5,782 nt of DNA, taken from SIG603 sp964370635. Lineage in GTDB: Bacteria; Bacillota; Clostridia; Oscillospirales; Acutalibacteraceae. The stretch lies in assembly GCA_964370635.1 (NCBI GenBank), contig CAYJJU010000044.1, forward strand, positions 1 through 5,782, given 5' to 3'. Under the pieces are notes generated by a model. The model was not told the origin of the DNA, ran no database searches, and saw nothing but the letters and a program-made list of their open reading frames with translations. The number at the start of each line of letters is the position of its first letter. The first letter of the stretch is position 1. This document shows, one piece after another, positions 1-5,757 of this stretch. A program made the translations under genes and the position numbers.

Positions 1-211
1 AGATAGGTCTTACCACACTATATCTACGGTAATGGTATTAAAAGAACCAACAGACATAAGCGTAGCACCGAATATCATACCTACTTATAATTTACAAGTG
101 CTACTGACTTTCATAGCTTTTTCGGGAGTTTTAACGGTAATCTCGGCACTTATTCAAACGATTTATATAACAAGAATTAAACCGACGGTGTTACTTACTA
201 GCAGGAGGTAA
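1..211 (+). CDS. FtsX/MacB-type ABC transporter permease, C-terminal fragment (copy A)
   Basis: This is the 3' end of a gene that begins before the window. Reading from base 2 gives 69 residues and a TAA stop at 209-211. The last 50 residues, from SVAPNIIPTYN to KPTVLLTSRR, are almost the same as the ends of the two complete permeases at 216-1742 and 4231-5754. They contain the last membrane helix (about VLLTFIAFSGVLTVISALI) and a short basic cytoplasmic tail. The preceding residues (YHTIS, then PTDISVAPN) belong to the extracytoplasmic loop between helices 3 and 4, and match copy C (YHVIS, PTDLSVAPN) better than copy B. Copy B starts four bases after the stop, so the two are surely co-transcribed. 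The family call is by homology to its complete neighbours; the substrate is unknown. Confidence 0.9.
   Translation, partial: DRSYHTISTVMVLKEPTDISVAPNIIPTYNLQVLLTFIAFSGVLTVISALIQTIYITRIKPTVLLTSRR
58..211 (+). repeat. Permease 3'-end repeat, copy 1
   Basis: A 154-base block running from the SVAPN segment through the stop codon of permease A. It aligns without gaps to 1589-1742 (11 differences by hand count) and to 5601-5754 (13 differences). It encodes the end of the outer loop, helix 4 and the basic tail, and carries the AGGAGG. Most differences are silent. Confidence 0.9.
203..208 (+). promoter_or_regulatory. Ribosome binding site of permease B, inside the end of permease A
   Basis: A full AGGAGG lies seven bases before the ATG at 216. 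It is also the last two sense codons (AGG AGG, Arg-Arg) of permease A, directly before its TAA. The same dual-use arrangement is found at the end of copy C (5746-5751), which serves copy D. Translation of adjacent permeases is probably coupled. Confidence 0.85.
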
Positions 212-215
212 AAAT

Positions 216-1742
216 ATGAACAGCATAAAGCGAGCATATTTTAATCTAAAATCAAATATGAGTAAGACAATTTTGCAAATAGTAATTTTTTCGGTAGTAT
301 TCGCTTTTATTGTCGCATGCCTAATTATTTACCAAACTGCTGATGATTATGTGAAGACCTTGGAAATGTCTGTTAAGAATGCGGTGACTGTAAGTGGTGT
401 AGACGTAAAATCTATTATTTCGGGTGCAACTACAGGCGCGCATATTTCTCTGCCAGAAAATATGATAGAAAAACTTATCGATGTACCTTATTTGAAATCG
501 CATAATTATTCGTATTGGGAGTATATCGAGTATAGAGGAAAGTACCATCTGGTGGAAAATTCAATCCCTGACAACCCGTATTCAACAAATTCTGAATTTG
601 ATGCAACTATATATACTGTAGTAAATTCAAAATATGACTATGCTTTTACTGTTGGTGGTTACAATTTGGTTGAAGGTAGGCATGTAAGCGAGAAGGAGCA
701 GAGTCAGAATGTTGGGCTAGTATCAAAAGAGTTTGCTCAAATGAATGACTTAAGTCTTGGAGACGAGGTCTTGGGTTATACAGATGAATTTTTTAATCAA
801 AGGGATACAATTGAATATCGATTTGAAATCATAGGCATATTTGAAGGGCCAGATGGCATTTTCTTAGAAGGATATGGAAGTTCACCGACTGAACTAATAA
901 TAATGCCTACAAAAGCTTTTTTAAATCTACAAACTAGAGAAGAAGAAACACTTTTAATAAGCTTATACTTTGAAACTTCCCATGATGCGCAAACTTATGT
1001 CAAATATGTAGAGGATAACTTCAATGTGAGAAAAGTGTTTGAGACGAGATATGATTCTACACCACCACCTGTTCCAAAGGATGCGGAAAATTTTTCGTTT
1101 CAAGAATTAATGGAATATTATTATGAGAACTTATATGTAGATATTAAACTGGACACAGAGTGGTACGAAATGGTTGCAGAGCCGATAGAAAGAGTGCGGG
1201 ACTTATCAAGTTTTGTACTTATAGGATTTGTTGGCGGAGCTATTTTGATACTCGTACTGGTTTCAAGTAACTCTATAAAGAAAAGATACCGCGAGTTTGG
1301 AGTTTTGCTCTCTATGGGTGAAAGTAAAGCAAATATAGTAACGCAAATATATGTAGAGTCGCTCACTATAATAGTAGTCTCAGCATTAATTGGATTTTTA
1401 CTCGGCGTTACGCTAGGGGTGCCGACGATACGACACTACACAAGTAGAGCGTACGAGGCTCAATTGGTGGTGAACACTCAGGTGAATGCACTAGCAAACG
1501 ATAAAATATATGAGCAAAACTATAATGGCATAGATGAAGAATATTATTCAGCAAGTTATGATTTAAGCTTTAAAATGCCAAATAAGTTAAGCGTAGCGCC
1601 GAATATCATACCGACTTATAATTTACAAGTGCTACTTACTTTCATAGCTTTTGCAGGGGTTTTAACAATAATCTCCGCACTTATTCAAACGATTTATATA
1701 ACAAGAATTAAACCGACGGTGTTACTTACAAGCAGGAGGTAG
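216..1742 (+). CDS. FtsX/MacB-type ABC transporter permease (copy B)
   Basis: A 508-residue integral membrane subunit of an ABC transporter, with the four-helix layout of the FtsX/LolC/MacB permease family. Helix 1 is at about residues 18-40, followed by a large extracytoplasmic domain (about 45-325). Helix 2 is at about 331-353 and helix 3 at about 376-402; a second outside loop (about 405-468) follows, then helix 4 at about 471-494. After helix 2, the segment SIKKRYREFGVLLSMGESKA is the usual FtsX cytoplasmic motif (R-x-E-[FI]-G-V-L-x-x-[ML]-G) that contacts the ATPase. The start is fixed by AGGAGG seven bases upstream. The gene follows copy A by four bases and ends in the TAG at 1740-1742, with no further permease behind it. 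It is clearly paralogous to copy C (4231-5754): near-identical at both ends and around FETRYD and DTEWYEMVA, but different through much of the outside domain. Such permeases work as dimers with an ATPase; no ATPase for this operon is in view. The substrate is unknown. Confidence 0.92.
   Translation: MNSIKRAYFNLKSNMSKTILQIVIFSVVFAFIVACLIIYQTADDYVKTLEMSVKNAVTVSGVDVKSIISGATTGAHISLPENMIEKLIDVPYLKSHNYSYWEYIEYRGKYHLVENSIPDNPYSTNSEFDATIYTVVNSKYDYAFTVGGYNLVEGRHVSEKEQSQNVGLVSKEFAQMNDLSLGDEVLGYTDEFFNQRDTIEYRFEIIGIFEGPDGIFLEGYGSSPTELIIMPTKAFLNLQTREEETLLISLYFETSHDAQTYVKYVEDNFNVRKVFETRYDSTPPPVPKDAENFSFQELMEYYYENLYVDIKLDTEWYEMVAEPIERVRDLSSFVLIGFVGGAILILVLVSSNSIKKRYREFGVLLSMGESKANIVTQIYVESLTIIVVSALIGFLLGVTLGVPTIRHYTSRAYEAQLVVNTQVNALANDKIYEQNYNGIDEEYYSASYDLSFKMPNKLSVAPNIIPTYNLQVLLTFIAFAGVLTIISALIQTIYITRIKPTVLLTSRR
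1589..1742 (+). repeat. Permease 3'-end repeat, copy 2
   Basis: The 154-base 3' end of permease B. It differs from the end of permease C (5601-5754) at only six positions by hand count. By contrast, the first 168 bases of the same two genes differ at about 33 positions. The uneven conservation suggests recent exchange between the gene ends. Confidence 0.9.
1734..1739 (+). promoter_or_regulatory. Orphan ribosome binding site at the end of permease B
   Basis: The AGGAGG that serves the next permease gene after copies A and C is present here too, as the last two codons of copy B. No ATG, GTG or TTG start with an open frame follows at a usable distance. It is either a leftover of a lost downstream permease or a passive result of sequence exchange between the gene ends. 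Confidence 0.6.
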
Positions 1743-1834
1743 ACATATCTTTATTCCTACAGACACTACTTTAATCGTCTTTTCTATTCGGGAGAAACGG
1801 AAAGACCCCTAGAAAAAATGGCAAATTTCATTAG

Positions 1835-1875
1835 ATTTTTTATGCTTGCAAATTTATAATGTAAGCATAAAAAAT
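1835..1875. repeat. 41-base palindrome (15-base arms, 11-base loop)
   Basis: Left arm 1835-1849 (ATTTTTTATGCTTGC) and right arm 1861-1875 (GTAAGCATAAAAAAT) are reverse complements except for one position, which would be a G-U pair in RNA. The loop is 11 bases. It lies between two convergent operons, where a bidirectional transcription end would be expected. However, the T run is on the 5' side of the stem on both strands and is paired with an A run, so it is not a textbook intrinsic terminator. It may still mark transcript ends or stabilise the 3' end of the mRNA. Confidence 0.55.
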
Positions 1876-1993
1876 AGCAACTCAAAGTTAAATCATTTTG
1901 GTCAGTAATCAAACAAAACCAGAAGAAATGATAAAATAATGAGTAGCTATAAGGATATTAAATTTTAACGCAAAAATATGGCATCTAAAATAC

Positions 1994-2009
1994 GTTGTGC
2001 AATAACAAC
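1994..2009 (-). terminator. Possible weak terminator of the sigma/anti-sigma operon
   Basis: On the minus strand, eight bases after the TAG of the anti-sigma gene, GTTGT pairs with ACAAC around a six-base loop, followed by GTATTTTAG. The stem is only five base pairs and the T run is short, so this is a weak candidate chosen mainly for its position. Confidence 0.25.
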
Positions 2010-2016
2010 TATTTCA

Positions 2017-2712
2017 CTAGGCACTGGGTACTAATGACTCTGCCATTTTGATTAGCTCGTCTTTATCAAGACCAAATAAATCAAACATATATGCGTCTGT
2101 ACTCCAGTAAATGTGGTAGTGTCCTTTAGTTTCTGATAGAGTTGCACTATATTCATTTATAAATATATCTTCACCCGTAGTAAATTCAGCATCATAAGTA
2201 AAGGTGGAATTGCTAATTATGAATTGGTTGAATAAAATAGAAATATTTTCACTATTCAAGTATTCGGTAGTGACGGCAGTTGTAGTTTTAATAGAATTTG
2301 CCACTTCGTATCCGTTTGGCACATAACTAGGGTAGTATGCCTGTTCAATTTCTGTCGGTGCATCGGGTGAATTGAAGAAGATATCTGTAAAATCTTCATG
2401 TATCTCAACGAAGAAATTTCCTGTTGCGTTTCTAGCGTCGGCACTGACTAAAATTGTCATATTAATTAGCATTACCGCGGCGATTAAGGCTGCGACTACT
2501 CTTCTTTTAGTGTTATATAGAACTTTATACCTAAAGCTATCAGAGTTTTTTAATAGCTTGTCCATTCTCTTTTTGTGCTTTTTGGAATATGAAAACGCTC
2601 CGGCAAGCGCTAACTCGTCGGGAAGTGTAGTGACATATTCTTTTTCGATGCGTTTTAGTATAGACATTAAAGTGGAATCACTAAAAATGTCTATGTCTTT
2701 TGATTTTTTCAA
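2017..2712 (-). CDS. DUF4367-like single-pass membrane protein, probable anti-sigma factor
   Basis: A 231-residue protein directly downstream of an ECF sigma gene, with 26 bases between them. Residues 1-70 are charged and probably cytoplasmic. A single hydrophobic helix follows at about 71-92 (after KRR, ending VSADA), then an outside domain of about 140 residues. Two features recall the DUF4367 domain: YYPSYVPNGYE (about 126-136) and the C-terminal pattern W-S-T-D-x-Y-M-F-D-L-F-G with a following DELIKMAESL (about 203-227). In Bacillota such proteins often sit next to sigma-70 factors and are thought to hold them at the membrane. Here that role is inferred from gene order and topology; there is no recognisable zinc-type anti-sigma motif (HxxxCxxC). 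The start is a TTG at 2712, nine bases after GAGG (2725-2722). The ATG at 2717 is out of frame and reads only Met-Phe-stop. Confidence 0.8.
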   Translation of the reverse strand: MKKSKDIDIFSDSTLMSILKRIEKEYVTTLPDELALAGAFSYSKKHKKRMDKLLKNSDSFRYKVLYNTKRRVVAALIAAVMLINMTILVSADARNATGNFFVEIHEDFTDIFFNSPDAPTEIEQAYYPSYVPNGYEVANSIKTTTAVTTEYLNSENISILFNQFIISNSTFTYDAEFTTGEDIFINEYSATLSETKGHYHIYWSTDAYMFDLFGLDKDELIKMAESLVPSA

Positions 2713-2727
2713 AACATATTACCTCGC
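2709..2727 (-). promoter_or_regulatory. Ribosome binding site and TTG start with overlapping three-codon frame
   Basis: On the minus strand GCGAGGT (2727-2721) precedes ATG TTT TGA (2717-2709). The TGA overlaps the TTG start codon (2712-2710) of the anti-sigma gene. The GAGG is four bases from this ATG and nine from the TTG, so the TTG has the normal spacing. If ribosomes also start at the ATG, they would stop at once on top of the real start, which could lower anti-sigma output relative to sigma. Confidence 0.5.
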
Positions 2728-2738
2728 TTTAAAATTTA

Positions 2739-3269
2739 TCAGAGTAACTCCTTGAGCATGTTTTTAGCACGTTCAAATCGCTTATGTACAGTCTTAATTT
2801 CCACACCAGAAATATCAGCAATTTCTTGATACGAAAGACCATACACAGCTTTCATAATAATGATGTCCTTATATATGGGTTTAAAGCCATTAATCTTGCT
2901 ATATAGAGCTGCGGTTTTTTCATCTTCCATATATATGTCTTCTGCAGTAAGATATGAAGTAGAAACCTCTTCAATATCATCAACACTAAGAATTTCAAAT
3001 TTTGAGTTTTTTCTGTAAGAATCTATGCAGACGCTGTTTGCAATTCTAGCGATAAGTCCTTTTGTTTCGAAACTATCGATCTTATCGAAACAATGGAGAT
3101 ATCTAATAGCTTTTAAAAAAATATTATGCATCGCATCTTCTGCATCGCTTTTGTTTTTAAAAAATTTATTTGCAATAGCGTAGACAAACCCATTGTATCT
3201 AAGATAAATTTGAGTAAATTTATCTTTCTCCTCTTTTGTATCAATAACACTTAAGTAAAGTGATAACAT
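2739..3269 (-). CDS. ECF-type RNA polymerase sigma factor (sigma-70 family)
   Basis: A 176-residue sigma factor that directs RNA polymerase to a specific promoter set. Region 2 lies at about residues 17-88, including FVYAIANKFFKNKSDAEDAMHN and the following IFLKA, the usual D-A-E-D-x-x-x-x-x-F core-binding helix (region 2.2). Region 4 lies at about 127-175, with the helix-turn-helix LSYQEIADISGVEIKTVHKR and then FERAKNML, which reads the -35 element. No region 1 or 3 is present, as expected for ECF factors. I chose the ATG at 3269 because AAGGGG lies seven bases before it; an in-frame ATG at 3305 would add 12 residues (MYDLIAFIRGKN) but has no ribosome binding site. The gene is the first of a two-gene operon with the probable anti-sigma factor and is divergent from the ABC ATPase gene. 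A TGTCGC-N17-CGTTA element in front of it suggests self-activation. Confidence 0.9.
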   Translation of the reverse strand: MLSLYLSVIDTKEEKDKFTQIYLRYNGFVYAIANKFFKNKSDAEDAMHNIFLKAIRYLHCFDKIDSFETKGLIARIANSVCIDSYRKNSKFEILSVDDIEEVSTSYLTAEDIYMEDEKTAALYSKINGFKPIYKDIIIMKAVYGLSYQEIADISGVEIKTVHKRFERAKNMLKELL

Positions 3270-3328
3270 ATTTTTTCCCCTTATAAATGCAATTAAATCG
3301 TACATTAATCATTAACCACATATTATAC

Positions 3329-3356
3329 TAACGTATTAATCGCATTATTTGCGACA
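3329..3356 (-). promoter_or_regulatory. Probable ECF sigma promoter of the sigma/anti-sigma operon
   Basis: On the minus strand TGTCGC (3356-3351) is followed by 17 bases and CGTTA (3333-3329). The same two parts with the same spacing occur on the plus strand at 3451-3478. ECF promoters commonly have a TG-rich -35 element and a CGT-type -10 element 16-17 bases apart, which fits. Transcription would begin near 3322, giving a leader of about 50 bases before the ATG at 3269. A TATAAT (minus strand, 3327-3322) just downstream could be a housekeeping -10 for basal expression, but has no good -35. Confidence 0.7.
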
Positions 3357-3359
3357 AAA
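3345..3359 (-). repeat. Inverted repeat arm with sigma-facing -35 block
   Basis: On the minus strand this reads TTTTGTCGCAAATAA, identical over 15 bases to 3448-3462 on the plus strand. A TCTAAA and an A/T tract lie just upstream in both copies, possibly an UP-like element. The arms are 88 bases apart. Confidence 0.85.
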
Positions 3360-3447
3360 ATTTAGACAATTTTATATTTTTGGTATATCGAATAAAAACA
3401 CAACGCTAAATATAGCTACTTTGACACAGTAAGTCGTATTCTAAAAA

Positions 3448-3462
3448 TTTTGTCGCAAATAA
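3448..3462 (+). repeat. Inverted repeat arm with ABC-facing -35 block
   Basis: TTTTGTCGCAAATAA on the plus strand, the exact reverse complement of 3345-3359. The match continues, spaced by 11 unrelated bases, with the CGTTA at 3474-3478. This split pattern points to two promoters read by the same factor rather than to a hairpin. Confidence 0.85.
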
Positions 3463-3478
3463 GTAATTGAATTCGTTA
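3451..3478 (+). promoter_or_regulatory. Probable ECF sigma promoter of the ATPase-permease operon
   Basis: TGTCGC (3451-3456), 17 bases, then CGTTA (3474-3478), the same as the promoter facing the sigma gene. Transcription would begin near 3485, about 55-60 bases before the ATPase start. The stretch after CGTTA is a TA repeat, which would melt easily. This predicts that the ABC operon belongs to the regulon of the neighbouring sigma factor. Confidence 0.7.
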
Positions 3479-3543
3479 TATATATATAGTATTAAAGTTA
3501 AAATGTAATCGGATGCAACGTTTACAGATAGGGAGAAATGATT

Positions 3544-4212
3544 ATGAGCAAGATTTTAGAATTTAGAAACGTGGACTATTTTTACGGAGGCAACAACAGG
3601 AAGGTAAGTATTTTAGAAAATGCAAGTTTTGACTTTGAAAAAGGTAAGCTTTACACGATAGTAGGGCCGTCAGGCTCGGGTAAAACCACGACCCTAACCC
3701 TTGCAGGAGCACTCGAAGCGCCTAAATCGGGTGAAGTTTTGTTTGATGACAAAAACCTTAAGGACATAGGCTATACATACTATAGAAACAGCAAAATAGG
3801 CATAGTTTTTCAAAGTTACAACCTTTTAAGCTACCTAAACCCCATGCAAAATGTGATGACGGCCATGGAAATATCTAAAAATGATATTCCAAATAAAAAG
3901 GAAAAAGCAGAAGAGTTACTTCTTCGCATGGGACTTACAAAACAGCAGATGAAAAGAAACATAAATAAATTATCAGGTGGCGAGCAACAAAGAGTTGCAA
4001 TTGCAAGGGCGATATCCACAAATGCGGACATAATTTTAGCCGACGAGCCCACAGGAAACCTAGACGCCGACACGGCAAAAGGCATAGTCGACATTCTAAA
4101 AGACTTAGCACATGTCGACCAAAAATGCGTGATAGCGGTAACCCACTCGGAAATTTTTGCAAGTGAAGCCGATGTTGTTGTAAAGCTCGAGGGGAAAAAG
4201 CTTAACGCTTGA
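3544..4212 (+). CDS. ABC transporter ATP-binding protein (LolD/MacB-type)
   Basis: A 222-residue cytoplasmic ATPase that powers the FtsX-type permeases encoded just downstream. All catalytic motifs are present: Walker A GPSGSGKT (41-48), Q-loop Q90, signature LSGGEQQRVAIARA (143-156), Walker B IILADEP (163-169) with E168, D-loop NLD (172-174), and H-loop H201. The length and the LADEPTGNLD sequence are typical of the LolD/MacB/FtsE-type subfamily, which partners with four-helix permeases. I place the start at the ATG at 3544, eight bases after GGGAG (3531-3535); the in-frame ATG at 3538 is only two bases from it. Three consecutive in-frame stops (TGA TAA TAA, 4210-4218) end the gene, and permease C follows after 18 bases. 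It is the first gene after the putative ECF promoter at 3451-3478. The substrate is unknown. Confidence 0.95.
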   Translation: MSKILEFRNVDYFYGGNNRKVSILENASFDFEKGKLYTIVGPSGSGKTTTLTLAGALEAPKSGEVLFDDKNLKDIGYTYYRNSKIGIVFQSYNLLSYLNPMQNVMTAMEISKNDIPNKKEKAEELLLRMGLTKQQMKRNINKLSGGEQQRVAIARAISTNADIILADEPTGNLDADTAKGIVDILKDLAHVDQKCVIAVTHSEIFASEADVVVKLEGKKLNA

Positions 4213-4230
4213 TAATAAGGAGGGTTAAAA

Positions 4231-5754
4231 ATGAACAGCATAAAAAGAGCGTATCTCAGCCTAAAGGTAAATTTGAGCAAAACAGTTTTGCAAATAACAA
4301 TTTACTCGATTGTATTTATGTTCATTGTCGCATGCTTAATCATTTATCAAACCGCTGACGATTATGTGAAGACTTTGGAAGTGTCGGTTAAGAATGCGAT
4401 TACGGTTAGCGGTGCGGATATTTCGGTTGGAGAAAGCGGTGCGACTAAAGTAAGTCAAGTTTACCTAACACAAAAAGAGGTGGACAAATTATTGGAGTTC
4501 GACGGTATTGCAGGATATAATTATTCACTTACGCAATATTTAGACTATGGTGGAAAGTATAAGCTTTTTGAAAGTTCAACAGATAATCAGTATCTGATTG
4601 AGACAGGTGCAGACGGCACTTTATATACTTCCGTTGATACAAAAACTGATATAGCTTTTACCGCCTTTGGTTTTTCGCTTGTCGAAGGGCGACATATAAC
4701 AAAAGACGATGCCAATAAAAAAGTTGGAATGATATCAAAAAAGTTTGCAGACATGAATAACTTAAACATTGGAGATATGTTTACAGCAGTTTCAAATTCT
4801 CAGGAGAAACTAAAATTCGAATTTGAGATAATAGGCTTATTTGACGGTGTTGACGGCGATTTTCTTGTAGGTACGGGACAATCGCCCGAAGAAATTGTAA
4901 TTATCCCATCACAGTCAATTTTTATGTATCAAAACGAAGATGCAAGGATATTTGATTTTATAACGACGGTAAGTGTTTATTTTGATAACCATGAGGACAG
5001 AGATAAGTATATTAGTTTTGTTCAAAACAAGTTTAATGTGCGAAAAATATTTGAAACGAGATATGACTATGCACCTCCACCGATACCACAAGAGGCGCAA
5101 GATTTAAGCTTTGAGGAACTGTCAGATTTCTATTATAAAAATATGTACCTAGACATCAATATTGACACAGAGTGGTATGAAATGGTGGCGCAACCTGTAG
5201 AAAAAGTGAGGGATATATCAGGGTTTGCACTAATCGGATTTATAGGAGGAGCGGTTTTGATACTTGTACTGACATCGAGCGTTTCTATTAAGAAGAGATA
5301 CAATGAATTTGGTGTTCTTTTAGCAATGGGCGAAAGTAAAGCTAAAATAGCTTTACAAATTTGCTTAGAAACTTTCACAACAATATGCACAGCTGCAATC
5401 GTCGGTTTGCTCATTGGTATAATTATGGGTGTGCCCTTTGTATCAAATTATACTAACAGCGCCTACCTTGCACAGTCGGAGTTGGACAGTCAAGTAAATG
5501 AAATTACAAATTCGGAGTTTACAGAGAGCTTAAACAGTGGAGTTAGTAGAGAGTACCACGTAATAAGTGTATATCTCGTGCGGAGAACTCCAACAGACCT
5601 AAGCGTAGCGCCGAATATCATACCGACTTATAATTTACAAGTGCTATTGACTTTCATAGGTTTTGCAGGAGTTTTAACAATAATCTCCGCACTTATTCAA
5701 ACGATTTGTATTACAAGAATTAAACCGACGGTGTTACTTACAAGCAGGAGGTAG
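4231..5754 (+). CDS. FtsX/MacB-type ABC transporter permease (copy C)
   Basis: A 507-residue membrane subunit, encoded directly after its probable ATPase partner. AGGAGG (4218-4223) is seven bases before the ATG. The topology matches copy B: helix 1 at about residues 18-40, a large outside domain to about 325, helices 2 and 3 at about 330-352 and 375-401, a second outside loop, and helix 4 at about 470-493. The cytoplasmic FtsX motif SIKKRYNEFGVLLAMGESKA follows helix 2. Compared with copy B, the segment FIVACLIIYQTADDYVKTLE near the N-terminus and most of the last 50 residues are conserved. Residues about 60-110 and 225-245, and the loop between helices 3 and 4, differ strongly. The final AGG AGG TAG also supplies the ribosome binding site for the next permease, so C and D probably form a pair. 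Whether they act as a heterodimer is inference. Confidence 0.93.
   Translation: MNSIKRAYLSLKVNLSKTVLQITIYSIVFMFIVACLIIYQTADDYVKTLEVSVKNAITVSGADISVGESGATKVSQVYLTQKEVDKLLEFDGIAGYNYSLTQYLDYGGKYKLFESSTDNQYLIETGADGTLYTSVDTKTDIAFTAFGFSLVEGRHITKDDANKKVGMISKKFADMNNLNIGDMFTAVSNSQEKLKFEFEIIGLFDGVDGDFLVGTGQSPEEIVIIPSQSIFMYQNEDARIFDFITTVSVYFDNHEDRDKYISFVQNKFNVRKIFETRYDYAPPPIPQEAQDLSFEELSDFYYKNMYLDINIDTEWYEMVAQPVEKVRDISGFALIGFIGGAVLILVLTSSVSIKKRYNEFGVLLAMGESKAKIALQICLETFTTICTAAIVGLLIGIIMGVPFVSNYTNSAYLAQSELDSQVNEITNSEFTESLNSGVSREYHVISVYLVRRTPTDLSVAPNIIPTYNLQVLLTFIGFAGVLTIISALIQTICITRIKPTVLLTSRR
5601..5754 (+). repeat. Permease 3'-end repeat, copy 3
   Basis: The third 154-base copy of the permease 3' end, at the end of permease C. 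It differs at six positions from 1589-1742, four of them within codons that stay the same or change conservatively, and at 13 positions from 58-211. Confidence 0.9.
5746..5751 (+). promoter_or_regulatory. Ribosome binding site of permease D, inside the end of permease C
   Basis: AGGAGG, six bases before the ATG at 5758, formed by the two terminal Arg codons of permease C. It repeats the arrangement at 203-208 and supports the short downstream reading frame as a real gene start. Confidence 0.8.
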
Positions 5755-5757
5755 AAT

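Larger units (their letters stand above)
1743..2016. other. Gene-free region between convergent operons
   Basis: These 274 bases separate the end of permease B (+) from the end of the anti-sigma gene (-). I see no reading frame with a ribosome binding site, no RNA gene, and no remnant of a permease. The content is AT-rich, with a long palindrome at 1835-1875 and a weak hairpin at 1994-2009. A short pairing of GTCTTT (1777-1782) with AAAGAC (1801-1806) is also possible but is not followed by a T run. Confidence 0.6.

Noticed and set aside
311..318. TGTCGCA motif inside permease B, and again inside permease C near 4328
   Set aside because: It encodes the conserved Val-Ala of the first membrane helix in both genes, and no CGTTA follows at the promoter spacing.
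2372..2755. A 127-residue open frame on the plus strand across the sigma/anti-sigma junction
   Set aside because: It runs opposite two recognisable genes, and its sequence reads as the complement of their hydrophobic and lysine-rich stretches.
3270..3305. Longer start of the sigma factor at the ATG at 3305
   Set aside because: No ribosome binding site precedes it and it lies very close to the predicted transcription start. The ATG at 3269 has AAGGGG at seven bases, and the 12 extra residues are not part of region 2.
3405..3416. Short imperfect palindrome GCTAAATATAGC near the centre of the divergent region
   Set aside because: Only four paired bases on each side in AT-rich DNA; expected by chance.
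3421..3449. TTGACA as a housekeeping -35 toward the ATPase
   Set aside because: No TATAAT-like element lies 16-18 bases downstream; the sequence there is an A/T tract leading into the TGTCGC element.
3345..3462. The 15-base inverted repeat as a hairpin or transposon end
   Set aside because: The arms are 88 bases apart with no gene between them, and the match resumes at CGTTA on the outer side of each arm after unrelated bases. Promoter pairs explain this better.
3538..3543. ATPase start at the ATG at 3538
   Set aside because: It is only two bases from GGGAG; the ATG two codons later has eight bases and matches the usual beginning of this ATPase family.
3831..4280. A 149-residue open frame on the minus strand across the ATPase gene
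   Set aside because: It lies opposite a fully conserved ATPase with every catalytic motif and has no family resemblance of its own.
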